NCBI GenBank assembly: GCA_037975125.1 | Contig: CM075857.1 | Coordinates: forward strand, 67,907,899-67,971,898 | Source: Latrodectus hesperus | Lineage: Eukaryota; Arthropoda; Arachnida; Araneae; Theridiidae | Direction: 5' to 3' | DNA: 64,000 nt | Shown: positions 1-14,128 of the stretch, one piece after another | How positions within the stretch are numbered: the stretch's first letter is position 1 | Layout of the letters: the number at the start of each line of letters is the position of its first letter | Translations under genes and position numbers: made by a program | Notes under the pieces: model-generated | Told to the model about the DNA's origin: nothing | Database searches by the model: none | The model's input: the letters and a program-made list of their open reading frames with translations, nothing else

Positions 1-3000
1 TACATTAAAAGACAAAACGATGTTTTTTTCAATATTTTGGACCATAAGCGATTTAGCTCAAAATCATATAACTACCTCTTTAAATGACAAATTAGTATGA
101 GTATGAATACCGCATTTACTTTTAAATCCACTTTAAACTATCATGTTTCGATTGATTTAAAGCTCAAATTCAAAATATGATAAAAAAAATAGAATATCCA
201 TCAAAAATTAAACAATAAAATGAAAACGTGTTCTATTCAGCTCAAACTAGTGAAATAAACTCTAAAATCGTTTTATCTTCTTGCATACCTTAAATTTCTA
301 TGATTTTATTTTTAGTTGATAACCTTGAAGGGGAAATTTTCTGATTTACAATTTTCTTTGATAATTTCTAAAGCACGTCTGGATTAATTTTTTTTATTTT
401 TAAGATAAATACTTAAATAAAAACAACATTACGTTACAATATGTATAGTTGTCAAATACAGTGAATTAGATTAAGTCTGATAAATTCAAAATTTTCTGAT
501 AACTCGAAGATTTTCTGATTTCCTGAATTACAATCTTCTATAAACCTATTCCGGAATTTCTAATTAACCTACATTTTACTATTCTAAATTAATAATTCTT
601 TAAATTTATTGCATTATTGATTAATAGGGGTAAAATGATATTTTTCCTTATTCTTACATGTTTACTAGTGAGAAAAAGAAGTGAATAAATTACACTTAAA
701 AGTCAATTATCACAGAACATGTTATTTACTCCTCAGACATTTTACTATCAGAAAACAGATTTATAATTTGAAAAGAATAATATCTGGAAGTGTAGCAAAG
801 GATAATTAATTTGAAATATTTAAAGATAAATACAGAAAAGTCTTAAAATGAGGGAGAAATTGCTTATACACTTAATACATTCAAAATGTATATACTATTT
901 TACACATTTGTTATAAAAAAATTTTCAGAAGCTAAATATTATACATACAATTAGTCCCTTTGTCCATTTGCTAAATAATAACTTCAACTTAGACAGAAAA
1001 ATTAATGAAAAAGGTTTAATCGTATTTATTTTCTTTAAAAACAAGTGTTTGATTTTTTTAAAAGTCAAACAAAGAGCATAGTAACAATTTGGAAATATAA
1101 TTAATCAGATTAACAAAATCTGTAAATAATCAAATTATTTTTCAATTTCATACACACAGATACCTCATTTTTTATTACCAAATTAAAATAAAATGAAATT
1201 TCATGCCCTGTAATTTATCTTTTAGCTAAGACTAAGCATTGATATTCATGTATTTAAAATCTGATAAATCTTAGAAATACACCAGTAAAATAAAAATAAT
1301 TAGAATTCTGTAACACCTTAATCCTGAACTCCATTTTCTAATTTTAATTAATAAAAGTTTGTTTCATTGAATTATTTAATGTAATTTTAAACAGAAAATG
1401 TACAGTAAAAATAATATATCCACTCTATAAATATGTATCTTCTCTAAGAAACAAATATTACATTACTTACATTGTTGAACATTTTAGTTCATTATGACAT
1501 TAGCTATTTGAATCATTAAGGCACTATCATCAAACGTAAGTACTTTAAATATAATAAGTTTTTATTTCTGGTTGCTTAAATTACAATATTCCATGTTTCA
1601 AATATTTTATTTTACATTAAGTTGTTTAAAAACTTAATTGTACCATATGAAACATCATATATAAAATTTGCTTGCTTCTATGTAAAATTATAAACTTTAA
1701 AGTAAAACGATATAGTAGTTGATTAAGAGTTATAATTTACAAATTAGAAAAATAATAAAATCATTTTCATACATTATCAGATTCAATAAAAGTCTTCCAA
1801 TACATAATTTAAATTTATAATTTATTTAGGCAGAGTTATACTATATCAAGTTAGAAACTTATTAAGTGTACTTCAATTTAATCTTTCAAACTCATAATTT
1901 TTTTTATTTTACCAGATTATAATATATCAACTAAGACACATAAGCATTAACTAGTTAATTAAGCAGATTAAAATAAGAAAATGATAAAGCTAATAGTTAC
2001 ATCTCAATGCATAAAATGTATTGTAAAGATCAACAAATATTTTTATATTTTTTGTCGTTGATATCTGTAAATTCTTTATGATTAGTTTAAATAGATAAAA
2101 GAAATTAATTAAAACAATAAAAAGGACAGTTATCAATTCGTACTAGCTGATTATTTTATCATTACTTCTATACCATATATACCTCTTTAATTATTTTAAT
2201 TAATATACATTTTACATTTGGAAAAAATTATTTCAGGTGAACTTTTTTAAATATCAATATTGTTTTCTTAAACTTTTTTATAAATATACTAATAATTACA
2301 AAAGTTAAAATTAAACTTATTTACTTACTTGTTAAATATTTTAATAGAAATACAGTAATTGCAAGAAAATCATAAATTGTGAAATTTATCTTTCTTGTAA
2401 AATTGAATGTATTTAAATTTAGTAATTTCTTGTAAAACTGAATGTATTTAAAAAGTAACGTTAAGTGAAAAATAATTACATTATAAATTAAGTTATTATA
2501 ACAAGCAACGTAGAATTTTTTATTAATAGAAATGAAAATATATAGAAAGTTCCGAGAAAGAGCTTTAACAGAACTATCGTTGATAATAAGCATCGTATCC
2601 ATTGACATTTCAAAAATCTTATACATTTATCATATACATAAAATATGGGAATCATAGAATATGGAATTGTATTGAATATGTCCAGTTCCTTATAAACACG
2701 TACTGAAAAATTGAAATAATTTCATAGATTGCAATTCTCGAAATCAAATTGGGTTTCATATTTAACTTCTTATGCTGAATAACATTACTCTCAAGATTGT
2801 TGAAGTAGAAAATGCGGGCAATATCTTACATTCATTCTATAATCGGAACTGCATTTAGGAGAATCATACGGGTGCAAATTAATTCACGTAGTTAATAATT
2901 AATTTGAAATGTTCGTATGCTGGTACTTTATGAGGAGTGCTAATAAATTATTTGTAAATGAATAGAATTTCATTTGTTGTTTAAAGAATGTAATTAAAAT

Positions 3001-3004
3001 AGAC
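1..3004. other. AT-rich non-coding DNA
   Basis: Strongly AT-rich sequence dense in stops on all six frames. The longest open stretch (minus strand, about 2.3-2.6 kb) is a low-complexity run of Ile, Phe, Leu, Asn and Lys codons and looks like chance. A splice-like acceptor/donor pair near 1485-1534 encloses only sequence with stops in all frames. I see no recognisable gene or repeat. Confidence 0.6.
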
Positions 3005-3226
3005 ACAGATGCCATGTAAACCAGGAAGCCAAATTCTAAGTTCAATGATTTTTTGGCGGATTCTTTTACGTCATAGAGATGGAGACCTATTAGAATTATA
3101 CAAAAATTATATTTTGGTAACCCAAGTACTTACATCATTGCGAGACGTCACAATACGTCATCTTGGCAACATTTCTTCATCACTAAAAAATTCAGAAGTT
3201 GGCATCCTGGATTATTCAACATTTGT
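3005..3226 (+). mobile_element. MITE-like element, copy A
   Basis: A 222-bp non-coding unit whose two ends are imperfect inverted repeats of about 35 bp: the left end carries CCAGGAAGCCAAATTCT and the right end, reverse-complemented, CCAGGATGCCAACTTCT. A second copy in opposite orientation lies at 8532-8778. The two share the ends and internal blocks such as ATTTTTTGGCGGATT, TTAGAATTATAC and TCTTGGCAACATTTCTTC with scattered substitutions. No transposase is encoded, so it would be non-autonomous. Target-site duplications are not obvious. The family is unknown to me. The 74-codon frame inside it is not a gene. Confidence 0.65.
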
Positions 3227-4200
3227 GCCTTAAAATGTGATTTTATTAAAATCATCATATAAGGTTACAAGTTTAAAGAATTCTGTAAGCTATAATTTGT
3301 TTTAAAAAAACCACAAAAATTTGCATTCGTAAAATCTGCTAAGTTTTAACCCTTTGAGTTTGATAGCTTAAAACACATAAATATTAAAACCATCAAACTC
3401 AAAGATTTTACTTTTTTTTCTGGATTTTGAAAATTAATGTTTCCTACTTTGAAAATTATTCATGCAGCATCTTATAATTTTGAAATATTTTATAATTTCC
3501 ATGCAATAAAAACATTTTAAACGTAGTAGAATGCCTGTTTTATCAAGAAATTACACATGGTAACGTATTATAGAAGGAAATGCGACAGTATTCTAATAGT
3601 TTTCTGGAAATTTGAAATGCTTATCTTAGCTTCAGAAACTTATCTTAGATCAGAAACTCTCAAATAAAATCTTAATTAGCACTGGAACTATCCTAAGATG
3701 TTCAAAAGTCAAAATTTTAACAATAAGCATCCATACTTTTTGCTACTATCATGTTCACAGCTTTAGTCTCTGCAAAAGTAAAATTCGTAATTCTTCTCCC
3801 TAACACTACTTCAATTCTCGGTATGTTATTATTCATGCAATTTAACTTTTTTCAATTAACCATATATTTTGGAAATGAATAGGGAAAAAAATTTTAGGCT
3901 GCCAATCTGATTTGTAGGTCTCATATCTCAATTTAAAATTAGATAAATATTAAACAAAATAACTACTTTCTGACAAAAGCAATGAAACATTAGTTTGCTT
4001 ATAATGGTTTTAATATTTATCAATAAATATAAATTACCAATATTTATGGGCAGCAGGAAATAATAAGTATAACGTGGTAGAGGAATTTATTTTATTAAAT
4101 AAGCCAATCTATTAATATGAATTGCATTATAACTACTTCAGAAATTCAAACAATATTTTAATAGCACATATATACACTGAAAGAATAACAAGGGAAGTAT
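3227..4200. other. AT-rich non-coding DNA with one small hairpin
   Basis: No gene seen. A 13-bp perfect inverted repeat (CTTTGAGTTTGAT, 3352-3364, against 3392-3404) with a 27-nt loop is the only local structure noticed. Confidence 0.5.
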
Positions 4201-5960
4201 ATATAATGCATTAAGTGACAAGTAACTGTGATGGACAAAATTTTGTTTTCCATGATTGGAGGGTTTTAAGAAAATTTGTGTGGGAGGGCCCTAGAAGAAG
4301 GAATGCGCGAAGAAGCAGTAGAAGGAAGCATATCCGTGAATTTGAACACCAATGAAACGTCCAAGACAGAGATTGTGCTTTGTTCTCCAGGAAATACATG
4401 ATTAGTTATAAGAAGTATTCTGGTAAGTTATCGGGGTGAGTTCTAATAAGTTTACCGGATGTGCTTTCTAATGGGATTTTAATATGGTTCAATATAAGAA
4501 ATACATTTTCTCTGATGGAAATACGCAATGAAGGTATGATTACTTTTCACTGGTTTTCAATTCTGAGAATAATTTTTAGCATAAAGAAAAATAATCAAAA
4601 ATACACAAACATTTTTCGCATTATATAGAGAAAATCAGTAGATTAGGCAATAAAGATATTGCACTTTCAATGAAGGTGATTCTATATTGTTATCAAGAAA
4701 CAATCTTTTATGTTGATATCAGACTGTATTACAAAATAATTTATACCCAGATATTATTGATATCATCAATATTATAAGCAGCAAATTTCATCTCTTTATT
4801 ATCTACGTGTATGGGTCAAATAATCACAACACTACACCTTTAGTTTTCACTAGATGTAATGATTTGAGGGAATGAATACAAGTCTTAATATGGATGTCTA
4901 TCCACGTGCTGCAGTTTGCCTATCAATACCCCTAGATGTCTTTTTAACAATGTTTGAATACACAGCTATTGTTATTTGCTTATAAACTTACTGAAAAAAG
5001 AATCATCTCAGCTATATATTCCAAAGATGTTCACGGATCCACAAGAGTTGTTTTAATTTTCCCTACTATTGTCTTATATTATTTTGGTCTGGATTGTGTT
5101 GTCATAAAAAATGGTGTTTTTATACCCTTGCTTGACACAGGTTGCAATTTTCTTGATGCGTTGCCATTCGGGAAATAACAAGTGTAAATTCCATACAAGT
5201 TTCAAATCATAAGTATAACCCAAGGGTGGAAAATGGTAAAAGTGCAGTCGACGTTCAGTTTATCAGAATACGTCATCTTAAGGTTCGTGACCAAATTAGA
5301 AAAACATACCTAAACAAGTAAATTCTATTTACCAGTCTCAACAATTTGAGCGATTCACTGTAATAAAGAACATTTAGCTGGCATTGGTTACATCTAAGGT
5401 TATCCAATTGATTAAAAGAACATGAAGGTTTAGACCCAATAAGATAGTTTTCCTAAGGTCTGCAGTTCATTTGCAGCATTGCAAACAATAAGGAAATCTT
5501 CCAGCTTTGTTGGATGACTGATGCTAATTTGATAGAATTGCTGCAACATATCCATAGATATTGAGAGTTTTAAATGAAATACTAATGTGAAATGTACGAA
5601 TTTTTCCTGAATCGTACTATAGATGATTTGAGATGGTTTCTTGTGGATCTTACGAACTAACAGTTAAAAAATGCATCGACATATTTATAATTGGATGACC
5701 AATGTGCCCCTTTCGTATTTCAGTTCCCATAGTTTTTTCCTTCTTCACGACATCACTAACATTTATCAAATTTTGAAATGATTCACATGAAATTGCGTGA
5801 ATATGCTTGTAATGTGTTTAACATCCAATAGTAACAAGTCTTTTAAAATCTCTAACTAATTTTGGTTTTTTTTTTATATTTTCATAATTTTTCACACAAC
5901 TATTAGCGATAAATAGGTGTCATCATAATTCACTGAGATTCAGTCCATGATTGTGGAGAA
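4201..5960. other. Coding-like patch, unidentified, possibly an old retroelement
   Basis: This stretch is less AT-rich than its flanks and holds short open frames on both strands: about 62 codons (minus, 4211-4399) and 74 codons (plus, 4954-5178). The plus frame includes LLDTGC at about 5128, which resembles the retropepsin D-T-G signature. Nothing around it aligns convincingly with protease, reverse transcriptase or integrase. The minus strand between 5.2 and 5.7 kb also has long readable blocks separated by stops. It may be a badly decayed retroelement, but I cannot name a family. Confidence 0.2.
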
Positions 5961-8531
5961 ATAAACAAACATTATGAAGTTGAGTGGAACAAAAAAATGG
6001 AAAGATATCTTTTAATTGCTGAGATGATAAAAGAAGCTCTTCAAAAGTGTGTTCTTAAAAATATCTATAATCATTTGTAAACCACATTCTAAGCTTTCTT
6101 GTGTGTTTCACAGATAAGGCCTTAATCCTTAACTTCTAAACTAGCCTTAACTTCTAAATAGATAATAATTCACTGAATGACAGTATTTTTTGAATATTGG
6201 TACTTCTTAGGGAAATTGTTTTTATATAATTTACTTTATAATATTAAATAATAATTTATGTAGGAGTTCCGACAGTATAAAATGCACGACGGAATGTTAT
6301 ATGTACAAAGTCTCAGAGTCAGCAAACAATAACTGACTATCTCAGTGTATTTTTGGAGATGTAAAAAGCAGTGTAGAGGTAATCGGTGCGCTTAATCTTT
6401 TTAATTTCAATGTGGCAACTAGCATCTCATGGCAGTAATCATGGCTCCTCTTAAAAAAGGAGACCATCATAATTCTAATCTGTAATCCAAAGATTCACTT
6501 CTTTACTCGTATTGTAGATTTTCCACCTTACACGGAATCTGTTAAACATAATTTGTTTCAACAGATATGATTTTATTGAAATAAAGAAAAGTATTTGAAT
6601 TACTAAGAAGAAACATTATCATTTGTTCTACGTTTTGAAATCAATGTTTGTCATTGATATTATTTTCTTTTTCTTCTTCAGCATATTAATATATCTAATA
6701 TATTTATGAAATTATCTTCTCTTATTTTATTCAAACTCGTGACTTGACACTCCATTTGTTATAAAAATATGCCTTTTTAAGTTGTTTGAAGTAATTTATG
6801 CAGCACAAGCTATGTTATAAACTTTAATCCAAACTACAGCGTAAAATGGCCTATGGCAACCCACTTCATTATATCAAATAGAATACTTGAATGCACTTCA
6901 TCAAATGAAGCGTTTGTTGAAGATTTAATATAATTATGAAAAATTAATGAATTTTAAATGAGTTTGAAATTATTAATAGTTTGTCAGTACATTTAAATTT
7001 TGACAAGTTTTCTACATAAGAACATAATATTCTTATAAGTAAAATGCAATGCTGCATCAGAATATTACTATATATGTAAAATAAATAAAATATATTTACA
7101 TATTCCTCATTATTTTTATAGTGTTAAGAATTTTTATGCTGAAATTCTAGGCGTTTTCAACTTTAACATTTTTAATGTAAATCGTATTCTGTCATTTACA
7201 GTAAAAATTCAAAAAATTATCAGAGATATGAAATGAAATTCATACCTTATTTATAGTATCCCATACCTCATATCTAATTAATAAACTAAAAATCAGATAA
7301 ACTTGTTACAAATTCACTAATGAATGCTTATTCTAGAATTAGTGATGTAATGTAGTTATTTCATGTTATATAATAAGGTAATTTAATATAATTTTTTATA
7401 TTTGATTTAAATGCGCTAGTATGATGGTTTGCTTTTTATTAAATAATACTCAAATCTTTCTAACAGATAATTTTAAGGAAAATTTATCAGCAATTCAGAA
7501 AATATTAAACAGCAAAAATTGTTAAACACATTATATAGTTTTTTATACTTCCTAACTTTTTAATGGAAATAGATTTTACTTACAGCGATATTTCTTTACA
7601 AATAATACAAAGTTAGTTCATATTTTTTCTAAATATTCTTCACATATACTGTAATATGCATAGCTAAAACAATAATAAATTAATTGAATTCAAAATAATT
7701 TTCATCAAATTTATCATAGATGATAAGAGCAAACGCATAACCTAAGCAATTTCAAAATAGATTATTAGGGGTATCTTTCCTTTAAAACAAAATTTCTTAT
7801 ATTCAACACTGAAAAAAGAATATTATTAAAAGTGCGTAATTTATATTTTCAGTTATTTTCATGTATAAAGTGAAAAATAAAAATGATAAATTCATATTGT
7901 ATAAAAAGTTAAAAATTTATACATTTCACTCATGTGGTTAAATACGTAAATGAACAAAACGTGGGCTAATAAAAAATAGAAGCTTCTATGAATGCATGAT
8001 TTTTTGTAATGTTATATGCTATTACTTTAAGTTTATGGAGAAAATTCATACAGATTATCAGATATAAATTTGCAGTAACTAACAAATAATTCTTCTGATT
8101 ATTATACAGGGATATTTTTCAAAATTTAACTTCATATCAGGAAACATTAAAATTCCACATTCTTATCAAAAAGTTTTAATTCTTTGATAATCTTCATCTA
8201 CATTTCAAAATTTTTCTTTGACAGTAAATGATATAGATGAATGAAATTTTCTAAATTACTTGTTTATTTTTAAGTGATAAGTTTAAAATATTTACTTAAT
8301 GAAAAATAATTTTTCAACTTTTTTGTCGCTTAGGAAAATTATATTAACAGCAAAAATTTCTATATTTCTTCCTTCTTATGTCATCAAAATGGAAGGCTTT
8401 ATTTTCAACATATGATATTTACTTCTATTTTGTATCTCTTACATACTTACGCAATGAAGTTTTACTAAATCATAAAAAGGTTTTGGTTTGTAGTAAAATT
8501 ATAAAATTAAGATATAAAAAAATTAAATGAC
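5961..8531. other. AT-rich non-coding DNA
   Basis: No coding potential seen. A TATAAAA string at 6276-6282 sits in a slightly GC-richer pocket (about 6260-6480) and is discussed as a possible promoter in the findings. The rest is featureless. Confidence 0.5.
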
Positions 8532-8778
8532 ACAGGGGCCGTATAATCTACGATTCCAAATTCTGAATTTTTTTTTCGATGAAGAAATGTCGCCAAGATA
8601 ACGTATCATGACGTGCGTGATGACGTTAATACTAGAGTTACTAAAATAGAATTTTCTGCATAATTCTTATAAATCCCCATATGCATGAGGTAATAATAAC
8701 GGTTGCCAGATACATGAGAAAATCCGTCAAAAAATCGCCCATCTCAGAATTTGGTATCATGGATTATACGGCAATTGT
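8532..8778 (-). mobile_element. MITE-like element, copy B
   Basis: This 247-bp unit is the reverse-complement relative of the element at 3005-3226. Its ends are clearer inverted repeats: the left reads GCCGTATAATC then CCAAATTCTGA, and the right end reverse-complemented reads GCCGTATAATCC then CCAAATTCTGAG. Shared internal blocks with copy A include the TCTTGGCRACATTTCTTCATC segment. It has no open reading frame and is most simply a non-autonomous DNA transposon. The parent superfamily cannot be told from this window. Confidence 0.65.
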
Positions 8779-9240
8779 ACTAAATAAAATCTTTTTGGAT
8801 CTTCTATTTATTTTTCATAGGATAATTAAAATCACAGAAAAATAATATATAAATACGAATTAAAATTAATTACAATAATGCCAACTACTGTAAAATAGTG
8901 CAACATATTATGAAACGAGTTCTTAAAGAGATAAATTACAAAATCACAAATTTAAAACAGCTAAGTTGTCGCTGAAGGATTTAGCATCATTTTACAGAAT
9001 ATGACTGACGATACTTGTAGATAAACTATTTTAAGCTTCATTTTTTTAAAAAAATTATTTATCTTACAATCAATTCAACAACTTAAAATTGTAAAATTAA
9101 AGGATATTAATTCATGACACTAAATCAGTTTCAGATATATTGCAATTGTATATCTAAGAAACAAATCATTATCGTAGTTCAATTACCACGTTATAGCATT
9201 TACTTTTTTTTTATTCTGTTGCAATTTATCTCATCACTGC

Positions 9241-9477
9241 TGTTTCTCCTCCCAAAGAAATGAAATTGGCAATACTTCTATCCGGACCGCCCATTGTCGT
9301 AAAGATAGGAATTCCTACGGTGGACAATACCATGTTCCAATCACGTCGATTGATCAGACAAAACCGTAATGACTCTTCATCCTCTTTATTGGACAGGAGT
9401 TATCGACTACAGTTGGTCCCGTGTAGTGATGTTCCATTGTTGTTCGACCTGTTTTCCCGATTTACCGCTGAATAACA
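9241..9477 (+). other. Unassigned GC-richer island with a 71-codon frame
   Basis: A sharply bounded 240-bp patch of mixed composition inside very AT-rich DNA. On the plus strand a frame starts MKLAILLSGPPIVVKIGIP (from 9260) and ends LFSRFTAE before a stop at 9476. On the minus strand another frame stays open through most of it. I recognise no domain in either. It could be an exon, a processed-pseudogene fragment, a transposon scrap or a conserved regulatory element. It is unlikely to be a complete gene. Confidence 0.3.
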
Positions 9478-9579
9478 AGTTTCTCTAAGTATGCTGAGCC
9501 TAAACTCTCGATTGTAAAAAAGTTACATCAACTGAAACATTTCATAAATCAAATTTTCAAAGGAAAATGTTTCAAAAAA

Positions 9580-10005
9580 TAATTTATTTCAGAATGGATG
9601 TTTTTAATGATGAAAATACAACAATCTTAAATTAATTATTTAATTAATTTAACGGTTTAAATTTATAATTTTTATGAATTCACCCACTTCCAAAATTAAT
9701 TCAATATAATTTACTCTCATTTATCGCATGAGTATGGTTTCGTTGTTCTTTTATACAAAAATAGATAAGAAAAACATAAAAATTTTCATAATAAAATCTT
9801 AAACTAATGATTTATTTTAAAATGGATATTTTTAATAATGAAAATTCAACAACCTTAAATTAATTATTTGATTAATTTAATGGTTTAAATTTATAATTTT
9901 TATGAATTCACCCACTTCCAAAATTAATGCAATATAATTTACTCTCGTTTAGTGTATGGTTTCTTTGTTTTTTTATACAAAAATAGATAAGATAAACATG
10001 AAATA
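9580..10005. repeat. 228-bp tandem duplication, two copies
   Basis: Unit 1 (about 9580-9807) and unit 2 (about 9808-10005) line up along their length. Both contain AATGGAT, then the block GGTTTAAATTTATAATTTTT, GAATTCACCCACTTCCAAAA and CAAAAATAGATAAGA in the same order. The period measured between the AATGGAT landmarks (9593 and 9821) is 228 bp. Differences are scattered substitutions and small indels, so this is a local segmental duplication that has begun to diverge. No coding content. Confidence 0.85.
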
Positions 10006-11560
10006 ATTAATAAAACTAATTAAAAATCCTGCGTAGAAATTAGTATTATTTTATGCAATATCTAAATAAAATTTTTATTTAATAATATTTAGTTATTCAA
10101 TAAAAAGGGCATTTCTCGCAAAAAATCACTTATAATAGGTGCATGATATTTTAATGCCATAAAACATATTATCTTGTGTTAATATATTTTTAAAGAAAAT
10201 TTAATAATTTAAAATTCAATATAAACTGCCAGCATAAAGTTACTGCATAAACATATTACTTCTAACGAAATAAACCTGTAAAATTTATTTAAATTAAATT
10301 TAAAAAATTTCTTATAAAGCTTAGTTTCATCTTTAAGAAAATAATTGGATAAAATATTTTCTAATGTCAAGTTGACATAAGTGACACGTTAATTATAAGA
10401 GGTTCACTAAATGAGAAATATTTACTGGAAAATAAATGTTTTGATTAGATAAAATGCATTTGATTTAAAATAATAATTGGTAAATTGTTAAATAATTATC
10501 GATTAATTTAGTTTCCTGCAGTTTCCGTATTTTAATATTTTCTTTTTCATATAATTTATGTTTTGTTCTAGCGCATTATCATTTATATATAAATACTTGT
10601 TTGTTTATTTCTTATGAATTTAATCCCGTTTAATCTTTTCTTATTCCAACAATATATCTTTCCAGAGATATAAATAATCAAATGAGTAAAAATTTTCTAA
10701 CATTTTATGTTTAAAAGAAATCACATTTTACATGAAAATATCTTTGCAACACTGTAAATATAATAATATTCTAACTATGTTGATACTCTATAGATAATTA
10801 TTATATAGTTATTGACTTTGATTTACTTATGTTTTTTTCAATTTCACATTTTCTTTAGAATTCCTTAGAAAATTTTGAATTTAAGTTTTTAATTTTTTGT
10901 TGCAATTGTCTTTATGACAATACTTAAAAGATGGTTTGTTGATATAAGCTAAGAAAAATAAAATCAATTGATTTAGTAAATTTTATTTAAAACATAATTT
11001 GAAATAAATTACGGTTTTTTCCAATGATTTGTTGTATTTTACCGAGATGTATATTGAGTTTATTTATATTTAAGGCAACTCTTTAATAAAAACTTTCTAT
11101 GAGGTTTAGATTATATTTATAAATGTGGAAAAGTATGCAGATAATTATCAAATATTAATTTATTGCATAAGCAATTCACAGTTTTTTTGTTGCAATTCAA
11201 TGTTTGTCTAGTCATCAAAAAGTAAATAAATTTGAAATGAAGGACCAATTGAAATGAGCAAGTGTAATGCCTAGTAATTACAATATAATAGTTTCCAAAC
11301 ATTTTTGTTTCTTTTTTAAGATACGAAATACTTTTTAAATTTTATTTATTGAACGTAAAATATGAGAAACTGAAAGCATAATTTTTTGTTTAATGTGCTT
11401 CACAAACTATTATAGGTAAATTTTTTTTCAAGAATGTTAAAATATTTTGAAAGATAATACTTTGAGTATTTTATTAGGAAAATATGTATAAAATGTGACT
11501 AATTTTTACATTAATACTTATTTAATGTAGGAAATATTGATAATTAATAGCAAAATTGAG
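10006..11560. other. AT-rich non-coding DNA
   Basis: No gene, no recognisable repeat. A 61-codon minus-strand frame near 11.1-11.3 kb has no distinguishing features. Confidence 0.5.
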
Positions 11561-13079
<1,519 letters not shown>

Positions 13080-13385
13080 TGATTTTTCTATTTTCTTACA
13101 CCCGCAACGCAGTAAATAATTCGTATTGACTTCTTATGAGCCTCATAAATTGTGATCGTGTCTTTGAACTGTATTCCTGCGCTAAGAGCTCCTTAAATGC
13201 AGACAAAACTAATAGGACGACGTGCTAAAACCTATTTTTATGACTGGATGGCCAATTTATGCAGCGGTCTTCTTCCTGGAGCTATTTAAAATGTATTCCC
13301 TAAATAAAAATCAATGAGCTTCTCCCATGAGTACCTAGGATTTCATTTATAGCAGCCATTACAGCGCGTGTTTAGAAAATATTAA
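13080..13385. promoter_or_regulatory. Candidate conserved non-coding island
   Basis: About 300 bp of near-balanced composition flanked on both sides by low-complexity AT-rich DNA. No frame is open and no transposon motif or terminal repeat is present. It contains a MEF2-like string (CTATTTTTAT) and several homeodomain-type TTTATG/CATAAA cores. Islands like this inside long introns are often cis-regulatory, but function here is only inferred from composition. Confidence 0.25.
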
Positions 13386-14033
13386 CGCATTTTCAAGTTC
13401 ACTTTAATTTTAAATGATATGAAATATATTACTGAACTAAATATTAAATGCGAAGATACTATATTTGATACTGCAAAAAACCAAGACTTTTCCTCCATTT
13501 GGAGTAGTGTAACTGTTTATCTTTCCCACTGGAAATTGCAGCGAAGAAAATTTATATTTCAGAGACTATTTCAGAACAACTCATATTTTTGAAGATAAAT
13601 AGTATTAAGTGTAGAAAAAAATAAAAGAGAAAAGTTTGTGTAGTTAGTAGATTTAAGTATATAGTATTAAATTACATTCTTAAAAATTGTACTTGCGATA
13701 TTTAACTCATTTTACAATCACGTCCAGAATTAATATTTTCAAAAAAGGCATTTTAAAAATTATTCTTTTGATACGTATTAGTCTAAGTATAACAGAAAAT
13801 CTTATTAGATTTTAAGAGTAAAATAAATGGTGTTAAGTTTATGCAACACCTGTATCGTAAAAGTTTATTCATAATGTGAACTAACTTCCTAGATTATACA
13901 TTTAATGATTTATTTGAGAAAATATTACTTTTTCGATGGTTTTATTCTTTTAAAATTTTATTCGTTTTATAGAGTTTACTTGATACTTTCCATATTAATT
14001 ATCAATATGAATCTGATTATTACCCGGTAAAAT

Positions 14034-14128
14034 GTGGTTTAATTTCGTTGAGGATATTAAATTCCGGAGAACTTATTTCATCTGAAAAAGCTCTCCGAAG
14101 TTTAATATCCTCAACGAAATTAAATCAT
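14034..14128. ncRNA. Long near-perfect hairpin, pre-miRNA-like
   Basis: 14034-14078 pairs with 14084-14128. The core is 24 uninterrupted base pairs (14038-14061 with 14101-14124, arm sequence TTTAATTTCGTTGAGGATAT and on), extended on both sides to about 45 pairs with only three mismatches and some G-U pairs, closed by a ~5-nt loop. Length and shape suit a microRNA precursor transcribed from either strand. A short palindromic transposon remnant or a recent inverted duplication would look the same. I do not recognise a known mature miRNA. The structure is directly visible; the RNA interpretation is inference. Confidence 0.4.

Noticed and set aside
1462..1536. Small exon between an acceptor-like and a GTAAGT donor-like site
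   Set aside because: Every frame of the enclosed segment contains a stop and there is no compositional change.
2321..2626. 101-codon minus-strand gene
   Set aside because: Low-complexity Ile/Phe/Leu/Asn/Lys composition expected from AT-rich DNA, no domain, and no change in composition at its ends.
5100..5178. Retropepsin gene
   Set aside because: Only the LLDTGC string fits. No flanking protease motif, RT or integrase could be aligned, so it is not called beyond a vague coding-like patch.
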